This document shows positions 1 through 6,653 of a DNA stretch of 33,544 nt, piece after piece. The notes beneath the pieces were generated by a model. It was not told where the DNA came from. It searched no databases and saw only the letters and a list, made by a program, of their open reading frames with translations. Each line of letters begins with the position of its first letter. Position 1 is the stretch's first letter. This DNA is from a virus. The position numbers and the translations under genes are program-made. The stretch spans positions 1-33,544 of the IMG/VR virus record IMGVR_UViG_3300032116_000774; one strand, written 5' to 3'.

Positions 1-137
1 CAGTTTGTCCACCCTTGCTTTGGGAGGGTCGGAAGGTTTCCTACACAAGAATCAGAGAAACAATTTCCAAATCCAAACGCAAAATACAAAATGCAACCGA
101 CAAAAACTTTTCGCAACTCGTTCATCATCAACATCAT
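1..137 (-). CDS. Partial small secreted or membrane protein (cut by left edge)
   Basis: An open frame starts with ATG at 137, overlapping the TGA of the glycosyltransferase gene (TGATG), and runs without a stop to the edge of the window (45 codons visible). The N-terminus has several Met codons, a basic stretch (NELRK) and a hydrophobic segment (VFVGCILYFAFGFG) followed by Cys-containing residues, which looks like a signal peptide or membrane anchor. The operon-like overlap supports it. Any of the first five codons could be the start; ATG at 125 (MNELRK) is plausible. Function unknown; AT-richer than its neighbours. Confidence 0.42.
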   Translation of the reverse strand, partial: MMLMMNELRKVFVGCILYFAFGFGNCFSDSCVGNLPTLPKQGWTN

Positions 138-829
138 CACTCGTTCTGTTTCGTTTCCTCTCTTTCGCCTTTGATCAGCTCGTTCGGCCAAGTCTCGCGT
201 CGATCAACTTGCCAAGCCAACCACGGCTGAACGAAACACGTTGACCAACTTCCTCGCTTCGTCGCGTCAATACACGCGCGAGACACGCAATCGTCCGCAG
301 TCATGTCCATCCGCGCGCACGATGCAATCACATCATCCATCGCGCTCGCGTGGATCATCACGGCATGAGTGCAGGAGATCGGCCACGGCTGCGCCACACG
401 CCACACGCCTTGCCCCGGACTATCCACCTCATGCCCATAGTCCCGCGCCTTGCCCCAAAGTATCCCGCCCAAATACACCACACCGCAATCAGCGGGTAGG
501 CTGAACTCCCGCGCCCCCAAAGACGGGACGCCTTCAACATCCTCCTCCCAAAGTCCCACCCATTCCCATTGATAGGCCCGCCCCATCGAAAGGGCAGCGA
601 TATGCGAAAGCGCGGCCCCTTGCTGCGCCGGGGTGTGCTGTATCGTCCCGCCATCAAATCGCACGTATGTCCCTTCAACCGCCGCGCTCGGCTCAATAGC
701 GGGCAACCACAGATCATCAATGCCCATCCTCGCAAGCCTCGCCTGTGCTGCCTCCCGCTTGTCCGGTCTTGCAATCAAGATATGCCCCACCCGTTCACTA
801 TCCCCCTCAATTTTTAAGCCCCCTTTCAC
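137..829 (-). CDS. Glycosyltransferase, GT25 (LPS-type)-like
   Basis: 230 aa. The N-terminal part HILIARPDKREAAQARLARMGI followed by PAIEPSAA, then GAALSHIAAL and LWEEDVEG, resembles the order seen in GT25 LPS glycosyltransferases, where a conserved GExGC/LSHxxL segment precedes an acidic EDD metal-binding motif; here the acidic motif would be EED. A later ISCTHAVMIHASAMDDVI segment also fits that fold (family knowledge; not confirmed by search). The GTG start overlaps the upstream TGA by 4 bp, as in the rest of the operon. It sits at the distal end of the replication operon, an odd place for a sugar transferase, so it may modify the host envelope or the virion. Alternative: an uncharacterised phage protein with a Rossmann-like fold. 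Confidence 0.6.
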   Translation of the reverse strand: MKGGLKIEGDSERVGHILIARPDKREAAQARLARMGIDDLWLPAIEPSAAVEGTYVRFDGGTIQHTPAQQGAALSHIAALSMGRAYQWEWVGLWEEDVEGVPSLGAREFSLPADCGVVYLGGILWGKARDYGHEVDSPGQGVWRVAQPWPISCTHAVMIHASAMDDVIASCARMDMTADDCVSRACIDATKRGSWSTCFVQPWLAWQVDRRETWPNELIKGEREETKQNE

Positions 830-1011
830 GCTGTTACCTCCTGCCGCTCCCTCTCCCGCCTGCGCCTCGCATCCTCCCGCGCCACCTCGTCCAGCAATCC
901 AAAGGTCGCCATGCCCTTCAGCGCCTTCACAATCTTGCTGTATTGCCTACACCCCCGACCGACATTGCGCCCGAGGTATTTGTGACCGCTCTGCTTGTAA
1001 GCCTCGTTCAC
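826..1011 (-). CDS. Small basic hypothetical protein
   Basis: 61 aa starting with GTG that overlaps the upstream stop (GTGA). Predominantly charged: NEAYKQSGHKYLGRNVGRGCRQYSKIVKALKG followed by a very basic, probably helical tail (EDARRRRERERQE). The basic helix suggests nucleic-acid or protein binding, but no family is recognised. Coding status rests on the overlap pattern with both neighbours and a plausible composition. Confidence 0.6.
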   Translation of the reverse strand: MNEAYKQSGHKYLGRNVGRGCRQYSKIVKALKGMATFGLLDEVAREDARRRRERERQEVTA

Positions 1012-1196
1012 TGCCCCGCCCTCCGATATTCCCTCAAATCCTGCTCCAACAACCACCGCAAGCACTCGCCCCCATTGCCTACGTCCTCGACCTCAACGCA
1101 CACATCCGAGCATTTGCCATGCTCTTGCAGCGCGTTCATCACAAGGCGCGGGTCAAGGTTGTTGGCTGCGATCCAGTGCATAAGGGTCTGGCTCAC
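1008..1196 (-). CDS. Small hypothetical protein
   Basis: 62 aa, GTG start overlapping the TGA of the preceding gene (GTGA). Sequence SQTLMHWIAANNLDPRLVMNALQEHG looks like two short helices of a helix-turn-helix or helical-hairpin type, followed by a Cys-containing acidic middle (KCSDVCVEVEDVGNGGEC) and a C-terminal helix. No family recognised. The 4-bp overlaps on both sides make it part of the early operon. Confidence 0.6.
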   Translation of the reverse strand: MSQTLMHWIAANNLDPRLVMNALQEHGKCSDVCVEVEDVGNGGECLRWLLEQDLREYRRAGQ

Positions 1197-1702
1197 AACA
1201 CGCACTCCGGTTCCGCCTCGGCGGGTCTTGCCAGCGTCAGCGTCTCCCAAGGGTGCAGCGCACCCCGGTATCTCCAATGCGGCCTGCCTTCCCCTGTGAC
1301 CTTCCACTCGTCGCGCATGACCTCATGCCCGTAAGCCCACCCCTTCACCGCAAAGCCAAGCATCGCCTCGCAGACAACCAGCACATACCGCCGCGCAGGG
1401 TCATCGTTGTCCCGCAGGATAAGCGAGCCGTTGAGGTGATGCGTTGACCGCACCTCGATGTCCTGTCCTACATCGGCCTGCTTGTGGAACGTGTTGCAGG
1501 ACGGCAGATAAGCCCTGTCGAATTTCCTGCCGACAACAAGCTCCGCAAGGATGCCGTTGACGTTTCGAGTCAGAAACTCGGCAAGGTCGCTTTTGTAGGT
1601 TGTGCTGGCATTGCAGCCCAAAGCGGAACCTTCCAAGTTGCGAAGCTCGGCCAGCTTCACCGCTTCCAAGATCGTGATGAGGCGGAAGGGGCGGAGGCTC
1701 AC
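1193..1702 (-). CDS. Conserved phage protein, possibly nuclease-like
   Basis: 169 aa. The central block (AELVVGRKFD, FHKQADVGQDIEVRST, GSLILRDNDDP, RYVLVVCE) and the C-terminal WAYGHEVMRDEW...ALHP have the look of a conserved phage protein often found near replication genes. The Q-x-D-V-G-x-x-I-E-V-R pattern on adjacent strands resembles the D...ExK core of restriction-endonuclease-like folds, with Arg in place of Lys, so a PD-(D/E)XK relationship is possible but only inferred. It overlaps the upstream replication gene by 4 bp and lies directly downstream of it, which suggests a role in DNA metabolism. Confidence 0.7.
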   Translation of the reverse strand: MSLRPFRLITILEAVKLAELRNLEGSALGCNASTTYKSDLAEFLTRNVNGILAELVVGRKFDRAYLPSCNTFHKQADVGQDIEVRSTHHLNGSLILRDNDDPARRYVLVVCEAMLGFAVKGWAYGHEVMRDEWKVTGEGRPHWRYRGALHPWETLTLARPAEAEPECVL

Positions 1703-2625
1703 GCCGCCACCTCCTGCCCCGCGAGTTGCTGACGCATCGCAGCAATGCCCGCTTTGAGTTTGCCAATCTGCGCGGCGACTGCGGGCTTAATCCTGCGATC
1801 CCACGGCGTATGCTCATCCGCCGACTCCTTGTTTCGCGGGTCGCCCTGCAATCGGCTGATCTCCTTTTCCGCCGCTTCGATCCTTTGCTTAATCTGCCAG
1901 ACGCCCTCCGGTTTTGCGTTGCCGTTGAGCTTGGTAATATTGCCCCCGCCCCTCCGTGCTCGAATTTGCGAGGCCCGCGCCATCAAATTTGCAGACCACT
2001 TGGCAATCGGGTTGCCGCGATAGTCCGTCCATTGGCCGTAAGGGGTGATGGGCCTGCTTTCGTTGTCGTGCCAAATCTCGGTTGCAATATCGGCTTCGAC
2101 TCCGATCTTCTGCGCCTCGGCTAAGAATTCTGAAAGGGCGGGGGTCGATTCGACTTTTTGCAAGTCCCCCCCTTCCCTTACTATTCCTATTCCTTTCCTT
2201 TCCTTTTTGTTGGGTTCCAGCTTGGGTTGTGCTTCGGTTCTGCTTGGGTTCTGCTTGGGTTGGTGCTTTGCTCCGTTGTCTCGGGCCGCTTGGCTTTTTG
2301 CTTGGGTTCGGGCCATGCCTCCTCTTTTGCCAGCGTCCCGCTTGGCCTTAACCTCCTGCTCCCGGTCGAGCGGGTAAAACGCCACTGACAATCCCTCGGC
2401 ATCCCAAGACCAAAGCGCGCAATCCTGCCGCACTTCAGCCAACGTAATGCCAAGGGTTTGTTGCCATTGGCGATCCTTCCACTCGCCGCAGCCGTCGATT
2501 CTGCCGCCGTTCTCCTGCTCGCAGCAATAGGCGAGGAGGTTAAGCCAAGTCGCCCGCTGCGTGGGGTCGCAGCCGACATACTCCGGTGCGCGGAGCGTAA
2601 TCGTCTTAATGTTTAAGTAGATCAT
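1699..2625 (-). CDS. Phage replication initiator / helicase-loader-like protein
   Basis: 308 aa. The N-terminal ~95 residues (YLNIKTITLRAPEYVGCDPTQ, WLNLLAYCCEQENGGRI, DRQWQQTLGITLAEVR, LWSWDAEGLSVAFYP) match the general pattern of a phage replication-protein N-terminal domain of winged-helix type, in which a primary helical part precedes a 'sWD.d.l' strand. A Gln/Lys-rich linker (about residues 100-145) leads to a C-terminal part with SRPITPYGQWTDYRGNPIAKWSANLMARA, typical of phage proteins that load the host replicative helicase (DnaT/DnaD-like role), and then coiled coil. ATG at 2625 overlaps the upstream TGA. No helicase or primase is visible in the window, so it would recruit the host DnaB. 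Specific partner is inference. Confidence 0.68.
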   Translation of the reverse strand: MIYLNIKTITLRAPEYVGCDPTQRATWLNLLAYCCEQENGGRIDGCGEWKDRQWQQTLGITLAEVRQDCALWSWDAEGLSVAFYPLDREQEVKAKRDAGKRGGMARTQAKSQAARDNGAKHQPKQNPSRTEAQPKLEPNKKERKGIGIVREGGDLQKVESTPALSEFLAEAQKIGVEADIATEIWHDNESRPITPYGQWTDYRGNPIAKWSANLMARASQIRARRGGGNITKLNGNAKPEGVWQIKQRIEAAEKEISRLQGDPRNKESADEHTPWDRRIKPAVAAQIGKLKAGIAAMRQQLAGQEVAA

Positions 2626-2975
2626 CGCTCGCCTCCCATATCGGCCAGCGCAGCCAACCCATTTGGCGTGATAATCGACACAATTACTTCGTGCCCGCAG
2701 TCGCTTGTTCGAGTGCGGCCCGTGTCGTGCAGCAATCCGAGGTCGCGCAGTTCCCCGCACCGCTTCCAGTAGCAAGCCCGTGCGGCGTAAAGCCCTGTAA
2801 TTTTGCCCGCTTCCTCGTCGGTCATGTCGGACGCCTCCGCAAAGGCCGCAAGCAGCTTGTGCCGCTGCGATCCCCACCGGATGCGATTGTCCCTCGACGC
2901 CGCCGCCTCTTGCGAGGTCGGCGGGTCGGTGTTGCGGACAAAGGACGCAAGCTCAAAGGGAAAGTCGTTGCTCAT
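2622..2975 (-). CDS. Winged-helix DNA-binding protein
   Basis: 117 aa. Begins NDFPFELASFVRNTDPPTSQEAA, then SQRHKLLAAFAEASDMTDEEAGKITGL...CYWKRCGELRDLGLLHDTGRTR and a final ITPNGLAAL. The 'DPxTSxxAA ... QR..LL.a...a...T..E......L......R..ELr..GLi..tg.tR' layout is a recognised phage winged-helix arrangement, with the recognition helix near YWKRCGELRDLGLL and a wing after it. It probably binds DNA near the origin or acts as a regulator. ATG at 2975 overlaps the stop of the upstream gene by 4 bp. Confidence 0.72.
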   Translation of the reverse strand: MSNDFPFELASFVRNTDPPTSQEAAASRDNRIRWGSQRHKLLAAFAEASDMTDEEAGKITGLYAARACYWKRCGELRDLGLLHDTGRTRTSDCGHEVIVSIITPNGLAALADMGGER

Positions 2976-3154
2976 TGCTTGCGCCCTCCCATTTCTCGCA
3001 GCCTTGCGGTCGCGTTGTGCAGTTCGCGCGTGGTCGATTCCAACTCCCACGCAAGGCGCTCGCAGTGTTCCTTGAGCCAATCCATGTGCGATGAGATCGA
3101 CGTATCCTCGTCCGGGGCGAGGCCGTCACAAACGGATCGTTCGTAAAGGTTCAT
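2972..3154 (-). CDS. Small coiled-coil hypothetical protein
   Basis: 60 aa. Starts MNLYERSVCDGLAPDEDTSISSHMDWLKEHC and continues as a helical heptad-like segment (CERLAWELESTTRELHNATARLREM). The start ATG at 3154 overlaps the upstream TGA. No family recognised; the coiled coil suggests a dimer. Confidence 0.6.
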   Translation of the reverse strand: MNLYERSVCDGLAPDEDTSISSHMDWLKEHCERLAWELESTTRELHNATARLREMGGRKQ

Positions 3155-3447
3155 AGGTAATCCCGTGGGTCTTCGCGTTCCGCCCAATCCTCGCGTTGCA
3201 CGCCCCAGACTTGCTGTTCCAACGTCAGCAAGGGTTTCGGCGGCTTCGGTTTAGGTTTCTCCGGTTCCGCTTCCTTCGGGACGCCCCAAACCCCTGCGCC
3301 GTTGCAGGCGTAGCAGAGATTTGTCGGGTAATAGCCCCGCCATTGCTGCTCTCCTACGGCGTAGCGGTCAGTGATGTCGGCTTGGCCGATCCTGCCGCGA
3401 CCGCCGCAATCTTCGCAGATGTAACTTTGTTTGATTGTTGCGGGCAT
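3151..3447 (-). CDS. Small zinc-ribbon (DnaJ-like CxxCxG) protein
   Basis: 98 aa. Two CxxCxG motifs, CEDCGGRGR (about residues 11-19) and CYACNGAG (about 45-52), resemble the zinc-binding repeats of DnaJ and related phage zinc-ribbon proteins. A Pro/Lys-rich linker (EKPKPKPPKP) separates them from a charged C-terminal tail. It follows the SSB-like gene by a 3-bp gap, so it is probably co-translated with it. A role in DNA metabolism is inferred from position only. Confidence 0.65.
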   Translation of the reverse strand: MPATIKQSYICEDCGGRGRIGQADITDRYAVGEQQWRGYYPTNLCYACNGAGVWGVPKEAEPEKPKPKPPKPLLTLEQQVWGVQREDWAEREDPRDYL

Positions 3448-3450
3448 GGC

Positions 3451-3729
3451 TCAGAACGGAACGTCTTCGTCGGATCCCTCCGGTTGATTGTTGCGGTTGC
3501 CGCCGTTGCCGCCCGCGAGAAAACGCCAGTTGCCAATGATCGGCCCGCGCTCCCCTGCATCGCGCTTTTCCTTCGTCACGCCCTGCACGACGAAGCCGTC
3601 ATCCCCGTAGTCGCTTTGCCCGTCCTTGTTCGGAATGAGGATTGCGTCGAGGTAGGTTCCTTTCTTCCCGGCGTAAAGATCGTCTTTGCTGATTTTCTTT
3701 ACGTCGATTTTCACTGCGATTTTATTCAT
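3451..3729 (-). CDS. SSB-like single-stranded DNA-binding protein
   Basis: 92 aa. The body (KIDVKKISKDDLYAGKKGTYLDAIL...DDGFVVQGVTKEKRD...IIGNWRF) is a short beta-rich, OB-like sequence that matches a known type of phage single-strand-binding protein, followed by a Gly/Asn-rich linker (GGNGGNRNNQPEG) and an acidic tip ending DEDVPF. That tip is the hallmark by which SSB recruits repair and replication partners. It lies directly downstream of the ERF annealing gene. No ribosome site is obvious; the ATG at 3729 is preceded by the 11-bp motif GAACACAGAAC. Confidence 0.72.
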   Translation of the reverse strand: MNKIAVKIDVKKISKDDLYAGKKGTYLDAILIPNKDGQSDYGDDGFVVQGVTKEKRDAGERGPIIGNWRFLAGGNGGNRNNQPEGSDEDVPF

Positions 3730-3762
3730 TTTGGTTCTGTGTTCGTGTTGTGGTTGTGCCGA

Positions 3763-4320
3763 CTAAAACGGAATCTCGTCATCGTCGGCGGGAGTTGTTG
3801 CTTTGACCGAAGCTTTGCCGTTGCTCGGTTTGCTAAGACGGACAAACGGGATGCCGTCATCCTCGTCCTTAGTGCGCGGTGCTGATTGCGCTGGCTTGGC
3901 GTAGGTCGTTGCCTTGCTCGCGGCGTGGCCGTCATCGTCTTCCGGGGCGATACCGCAAGCCGCCATCAGCGAGTAGCGGCGCGCATAGGTCAGTGCCGAG
4001 CCGTAGCCCTGCGGATCGTTCTTGCTCGCGGGAACGTGCAACGGGCCGCTGCTCATTGTCTCGCCGCTGGAGTGGATGAATACCGTCTCGACCGTCACGC
4101 CGCTTTCGCAGGGCAATGTGCGCTGCATGAGGGCGATGCCGTGCTTGTGCAGGGCGTCGATCACTGCCTCAACGCAAGCGTCGAGTCCTGCATACTTCGA
4201 CTTGAAGTGCGGGTTGGTGTTGGTCTTTAAGGCGGGGCCAAAGTCGGCTTGCGCCTTGACAAAAGCAGATGCGATAGCTTTGCCTATCGTCTGCACTGAG
4301 TTCACTTGTTCTGTGTTCAT
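3763..4320 (-). CDS. ERF-family single-strand annealing protein
   Basis: 185 aa. Recombination mediator that would coat and anneal complementary single strands during phage recombination. Typical ERF motifs are visible: TIGKAIASAFVKAQADF near the N-terminus, NPHFKSKYAGLDACVEAV (37-54), GIALMQ (61-66), GSALTYARRYSLMAACGIAPEDDDG (about 107-131). The C-terminus is a flexible tail with two SSB-tip-like motifs, DEDDGIPF (152-159) and DDDEIPF (179-185). It sits between a resolvase-like nuclease and the SSB gene, an expected recombination cluster. ATG at 4320 is within the 5' end of a GAACACAGAAC motif; a 7-bp GC hairpin lies 11 nt upstream. Confidence 0.88.
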   Translation of the reverse strand: MNTEQVNSVQTIGKAIASAFVKAQADFGPALKTNTNPHFKSKYAGLDACVEAVIDALHKHGIALMQRTLPCESGVTVETVFIHSSGETMSSGPLHVPASKNDPQGYGSALTYARRYSLMAACGIAPEDDDGHAASKATTYAKPAQSAPRTKDEDDGIPFVRLSKPSNGKASVKATTPADDDEIPF

Positions 4321-4331
4321 TGTGCTAATCG

Positions 4332-4357
4332 CGCCGGGGGGTTGCCGCCTCCCGGCG
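4332..4357 (-). promoter_or_regulatory. Hairpin just upstream of the ERF start codon
   Basis: CGCCGGG (4332-4338) and CCCGGCG (4351-4357) form a 7-bp stem with a 12-nt loop in the 49-nt gap between the resolvase-like gene and ERF. On the minus strand the stem ends 11 nt before the ATG and no T-tract follows, so this is more likely an mRNA processing or translation-control hairpin than a terminator. Function inferred only. Confidence 0.35.
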
Positions 4358-4369
4358 TCTTTGTTTGGG

Positions 4370-4756
4370 TTAAGCAGTCGAATCCGCGACCTCCGTTGAT
4401 CGTTTCTCGAACTGCGAAAGTTTTGCGCGTAGGTCGCGCAGTTCGGCCAACACGCGCAGGAAGTCCGATCCCGCGAGAGTCGCCAACCAAGGCTTCGCGG
4501 AAGTCTTGTGCGCGACATAAGGCGGGACGCCAATCGGGCAAGCTGCCTCTGCTTGCTCGTAGGCTTTGCGGACATTGAGCGATTCGACAAATTTCACTTC
4601 GGGCCACCATCCCGTATCGTCCTCGACATCTGCTCCGCCCGCGCCCAAGTGCGCTTGCTTGTAGCCCGCCCGCTCGGCTGCAAAGCCGTAGCCGCGAAGC
4701 TCGTCGCGCCAGAGACGTTCACCGCGCTTTCCCTTCTCGCGTTGTGCGCGGCTCAT
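4370..4756 (-). CDS. Holliday-junction-resolvase-like PD-(D/E)XK nuclease
   Basis: 128 aa. The N-terminus KGKRGERLWRDELRGYGFAAERAGYKQ, then GAGGADVEDDTGWWPEVKFVE, gives the core E13...D43/D46...E53-V-K55 expected for the Hjc-like / VRR-type branch of the PD-(D/E)XK nucleases, and the length fits (about 110-140 aa). It would cut branched recombination or replication intermediates. It lies immediately upstream of ERF and SSB, which supports a recombination role. ATG at 4756 overlaps the upstream small gene by 4 bp and is itself preceded by AAAACA. Exact substrate is inference. Confidence 0.72.
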   Translation of the reverse strand: MSRAQREKGKRGERLWRDELRGYGFAAERAGYKQAHLGAGGADVEDDTGWWPEVKFVESLNVRKAYEQAEAACPIGVPPYVAHKTSAKPWLATLAGSDFLRVLAELRDLRAKLSQFEKRSTEVADSTA

Positions 4757-4947
4757 TGTTTTGCCTCCAGATTAAGCCTGTCGTTCATTTGTCCGCGCTG
4801 ATCGCGCTCTCGCTCCAACCTTTCGATCTGGTCGCAGGCATCGTCGATCATTTCTCCGACAACGCGCGGGCAGGGTTGGCTCAATCCTTCGTCGCCCCGC
4901 CGCCAGCGATTAAAGGTGCGAAGGAAGTTGACGGTCTCGTTGGTCAT
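4753..4947 (-). CDS. Small helical hypothetical phage protein
   Basis: 64 aa: NETVNFLRTFNRWRRGDE...RVVGEMIDDACDQIERLERERDQRGQMNDRL. The 'LNRWRRGDE...P.p..ig..id.a...ie.L' layout is a familiar small phage protein type of unknown function; the C-terminal half is a coiled coil. ATG at 4947 overlaps the upstream stop by 4 bp. Confidence 0.62.
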   Translation of the reverse strand: MTNETVNFLRTFNRWRRGDEGLSQPCPRVVGEMIDDACDQIERLERERDQRGQMNDRLNLEAKQ

Positions 4948-5177
4948 TTCTTCCGCCCTCCTTTGGCAAGTTTGCTCGCCGCCGCTTTATAGAAATCCCG
5001 CTCGTTGCGCGTCTCCTCAAGCTCCTTGAGCAAATGCACGATGCTCGCCGCCATTGCGTCCTCGGCGGTTCGATCAAAGCCAATGCTGCCAAGTTGAAAG
5101 TTTGCCGGGGCGGCTTGTGCGAACCCCCCAAGGTTCACCGCCCCGGCTTTCTGTTGGTAACCCCCGTCAGAAATCAT
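4944..5177 (-). CDS. Small hypothetical protein
   Basis: 77 aa, ATG at 5177 overlapping the upstream TGA. The N-terminal half is Gly/Ala-rich and disordered-looking (GGYQQKAGAVNLGGFAQAAPANFQLGSIGF), the C-terminal half is helical and charged (AMAASIVHLLKELEETRNERDFYKAAASKLAKGGRKK). No family recognised. Confidence 0.58.
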   Translation of the reverse strand: MISDGGYQQKAGAVNLGGFAQAAPANFQLGSIGFDRTAEDAMAASIVHLLKELEETRNERDFYKAAASKLAKGGRKK

Positions 5178-5413
5178 AGCCCCGCTTCCTCCTCCTGTTG
5201 CCGAATAGCATTGCGAGCGCGGACAATGCCGAGGGCTTCGTCTAACGCGATGGTCAATCGGTTCACTTGCTCGCGCAATGTGTCGATCTGGCGCGACTTT
5301 TCCTGCTCGACTTTGAGCGCGGCAAGAAGGCGGTCGATCTCTTCGTTCAACGCCGCGACTTCCATGCGATGCCGCTGCGAGCGTTCTTCTATGTCCTCGA
5401 AATAGGCCGTCAT
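5174..5413 (-). CDS. Coiled-coil hypothetical protein
   Basis: 79 aa. Almost entirely a predicted coiled coil (EDIEERSQRHRMEVAALNEEIDRLLAALKVEQEKSRQIDTLREQVNRLTIALDEALG read in pieces shows regular leucine/isoleucine spacing). ATG at 5413 overlaps the upstream TGA. Probably forms a dimer or a complex with neighbouring products; no family recognised. Confidence 0.62.
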   Translation of the reverse strand: MTAYFEDIEERSQRHRMEVAALNEEIDRLLAALKVEQEKSRQIDTLREQVNRLTIALDEALGIVRARNAIRQQEEEAGL

Positions 5414-5814
5414 TTTGCGTGATGTTTTAAGATGCCTTTCCAAATGTCTTTCGCGGGCAGCTTGCAGCCGCACAGGTCGCACCACAGTTGCCCTTGTGTC
5501 GGGTCAGTCCAAAACTCCCGAAGCCTCGCGTGGTCGAGCGTGTCGCTCATGCAGGCAATCGTCATGGCGTCCCAATGCGTATGCCCGTGCTTGTCCACAC
5601 GTTTTACTCGCGGCCATGCGAGCAATTCGCCTTCGCGGTCAATCAATCCGTAGCGGCACAAAATCGCCGTGTCTTCGGCGGCAAGCTGTAGCATCGCCCA
5701 CGCGACTTGCTCAAACGGGGTAGCTTCAGCGGACTTCGCGCCAGTTGCCGCATTGGGCTTGCGGTTGTGACCACTGCTCGCCACAGACCCGCCCATGCAG
5801 AGGTCAAAAATCAT
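5410..5814 (-). CDS. Hypothetical protein with C-terminal zinc-knuckle-like motif
   Basis: 134 aa. The chosen ATG (5814) has a strong ribosome site, GGAGG 8 nt upstream, and overlaps the stop of the 32-aa gene. The body has FEQVAWAMLQLAAEDTAILCRYGLIDREGELLAWPRVKR..HTHWDAM and near the C-terminus CDLCGC plus HH, which could bind zinc. No family recognised. A longer in-frame start at 5829 exists but lies in the upstream gene and lacks that ribosome site. Confidence 0.63.
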   Translation of the reverse strand: MIFDLCMGGSVASSGHNRKPNAATGAKSAEATPFEQVAWAMLQLAAEDTAILCRYGLIDREGELLAWPRVKRVDKHGHTHWDAMTIACMSDTLDHARLREFWTDPTQGQLWCDLCGCKLPAKDIWKGILKHHAK

Positions 5815-5909
5815 GGGAGCATCCTCCATGTCATGAAGGCCAGCAACAGCGCACCAAGCGCAAGAACCAGAGCGGCGGCGATTGCTTCGTCCGGGGGGAG
5901 CGAATTCAC
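5811..5909 (-). CDS. Very small single-span membrane protein
   Basis: 32 aa, GTG start overlapping the TGA of the upstream gene (GTGA) and a stop overlapping the next ATG (ATGA), so it is locked into the operon on both sides. The sequence NSLPPDEAIAAALVLALGALLLAFMTWRMLP contains one convincing transmembrane helix. Function unknown. Confidence 0.6.
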   Translation of the reverse strand: MNSLPPDEAIAAALVLALGALLLAFMTWRMLP

Positions 5910-6097
5910 TTGGATGCCTCCATGCTTTTTGCGAGGGCGTCGATCCCCGCCCACGGATCAGACTTGCGCTCTACCTCACCGCGCAACTTGGCGCGCAGCG
6001 GTTGCAGGCGGTCGAGAATGCTACCAAGGATGTGCGGCGGGACGCATGGGCATTGCCCGTGGTATTCCGTAACCGGAAGTCGGCGGTCGATGCTCAC
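5906..6097 (-). CDS. Small hypothetical protein
   Basis: 63 aa beginning SIDRRLPVTEYHGQCPCVPPHILGSILDRLQPLRAKLRGE and ending in a charged helix. A CPC pair and a helical middle are the only visible features. ATG at 6097 overlaps the upstream stop by 4 bp; it is co-transcribed with its neighbours. No family recognised. Confidence 0.56.
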   Translation of the reverse strand: MSIDRRLPVTEYHGQCPCVPPHILGSILDRLQPLRAKLRGEVERKSDPWAGIDALAKSMEASK

Positions 6098-6366
6098 GCT
6101 ACTACCTCCCCGGCAAGTTTGCTGTTGAGGTAACGCTTCTTGCCAACGCTGCGCGGATCGACCTTGCGATACGTCAGCGTTTTGCGTTTGCGCGTTGACG
6201 GCTTGCGCGCGTTTTCCTGCGCCAGCAGTCCGTTGATGCGACGATCAGCGAGTTGCCGCTCGCTGCGCGTCCCGATTTCGCGGCCCCAAGCGAAAGCCGC
6301 TTGAGCCGTTGCAATGAGCAGGACAAATCCAAAGATCGTCATGCCGATTATTTCGTGGGTGTTCAT
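6094..6366 (-). CDS. Small membrane protein with basic cytoplasmic tail
   Basis: 90 aa. One N-terminal transmembrane helix (EIIGMTIFGFVLLIATAQAAFAW, about residues 5-27) followed by a long, strongly basic region (RKPSTRKRKTLTYRKVDPRSVGKKRY). The ATG overlaps the TGA of the RHH regulator gene and is preceded by GAACACAGAAC. A membrane-anchored nucleic-acid-binding protein is possible, but no function can be assigned. Confidence 0.62.
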   Translation of the reverse strand: MNTHEIIGMTIFGFVLLIATAQAAFAWGREIGTRSERQLADRRINGLLAQENARKPSTRKRKTLTYRKVDPRSVGKKRYLNSKLAGEVVA

Positions 6367-6545
6367 GGTTCTGTGTTCTCCGAGGCGGTTGTTTCCGCCT
6401 GCGAAAGTTCGGCGCGGATGATCTCGCGCAACTCGCCGCTGAGGCTTCGGTTGTTGTCGCGGGCACGGGCGCGCAATGCCTCAATCGCCTTAGGCGAGAG
6501 GCCGCTGATACCTATGAAAGTGCGCTTGTTTTGGGTCTTGGGCAT
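6363..6545 (-). CDS. Ribbon-helix-helix (Arc-like) regulator
   Basis: 60 aa. KRTFIGISGLSPKAIEALRARARDNNRSLSGELREIIRAEL is a ribbon-helix-helix layout: a short strand, helix 1 (SPKAIEALRARARDN), turn RSLS, helix 2 (GELREIIRAEL). The family binds DNA as dimers of dimers. The start at 6545 has AAGG 9 nt upstream; an earlier in-frame ATG at 6590 would have no ribosome site and would place codons over the GTTNAAC repeats. First gene of the early minus-strand operon and divergent from a second RHH gene, so it probably controls the lytic/lysogenic choice or represses its own operon. Confidence 0.78.
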   Translation of the reverse strand: MPKTQNKRTFIGISGLSPKAIEALRARARDNNRSLSGELREIIRAELSQAETTASENTEP

Positions 6546-6572
6546 TGTGGGATGCCTTAGGTTTCCGGTAGG

Positions 6573-6653
6573 GTTTAACCCCATGTTCAACCCAAGTAAA
6601 TAGTTTTTTTTCTTTTTTTTTACTTATGCTTGGGGAGGGGGTAAGTTGAACCC
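6573..6653. promoter_or_regulatory. Divergent control region with GTTNAAC repeats and AT tract
   Basis: Between the two divergent RHH genes lie three copies of the palindromic heptamer GTTNAAC (6573-6579, 6585-6591, 6645-6651), each followed by CC or CCC. A 7-bp inverted repeat AAGTAAA (6594-6600) / TTTACTT (6619-6625), flanked by CCCAAG and CTTGGG, brackets a near-pure T tract (6604-6621). This is the expected place for the two operon promoters and for binding of the RHH proteins. No -10/-35 pair can be fixed with confidence. Confidence 0.5.

Noticed and set aside
633-1334. Plus-strand ORF of 233 codons across the early operon
   Set aside because: Antisense to three overlapping minus-strand genes that fit together with GTGA overlaps; Pro/Ser/Cys-rich shadow translation.
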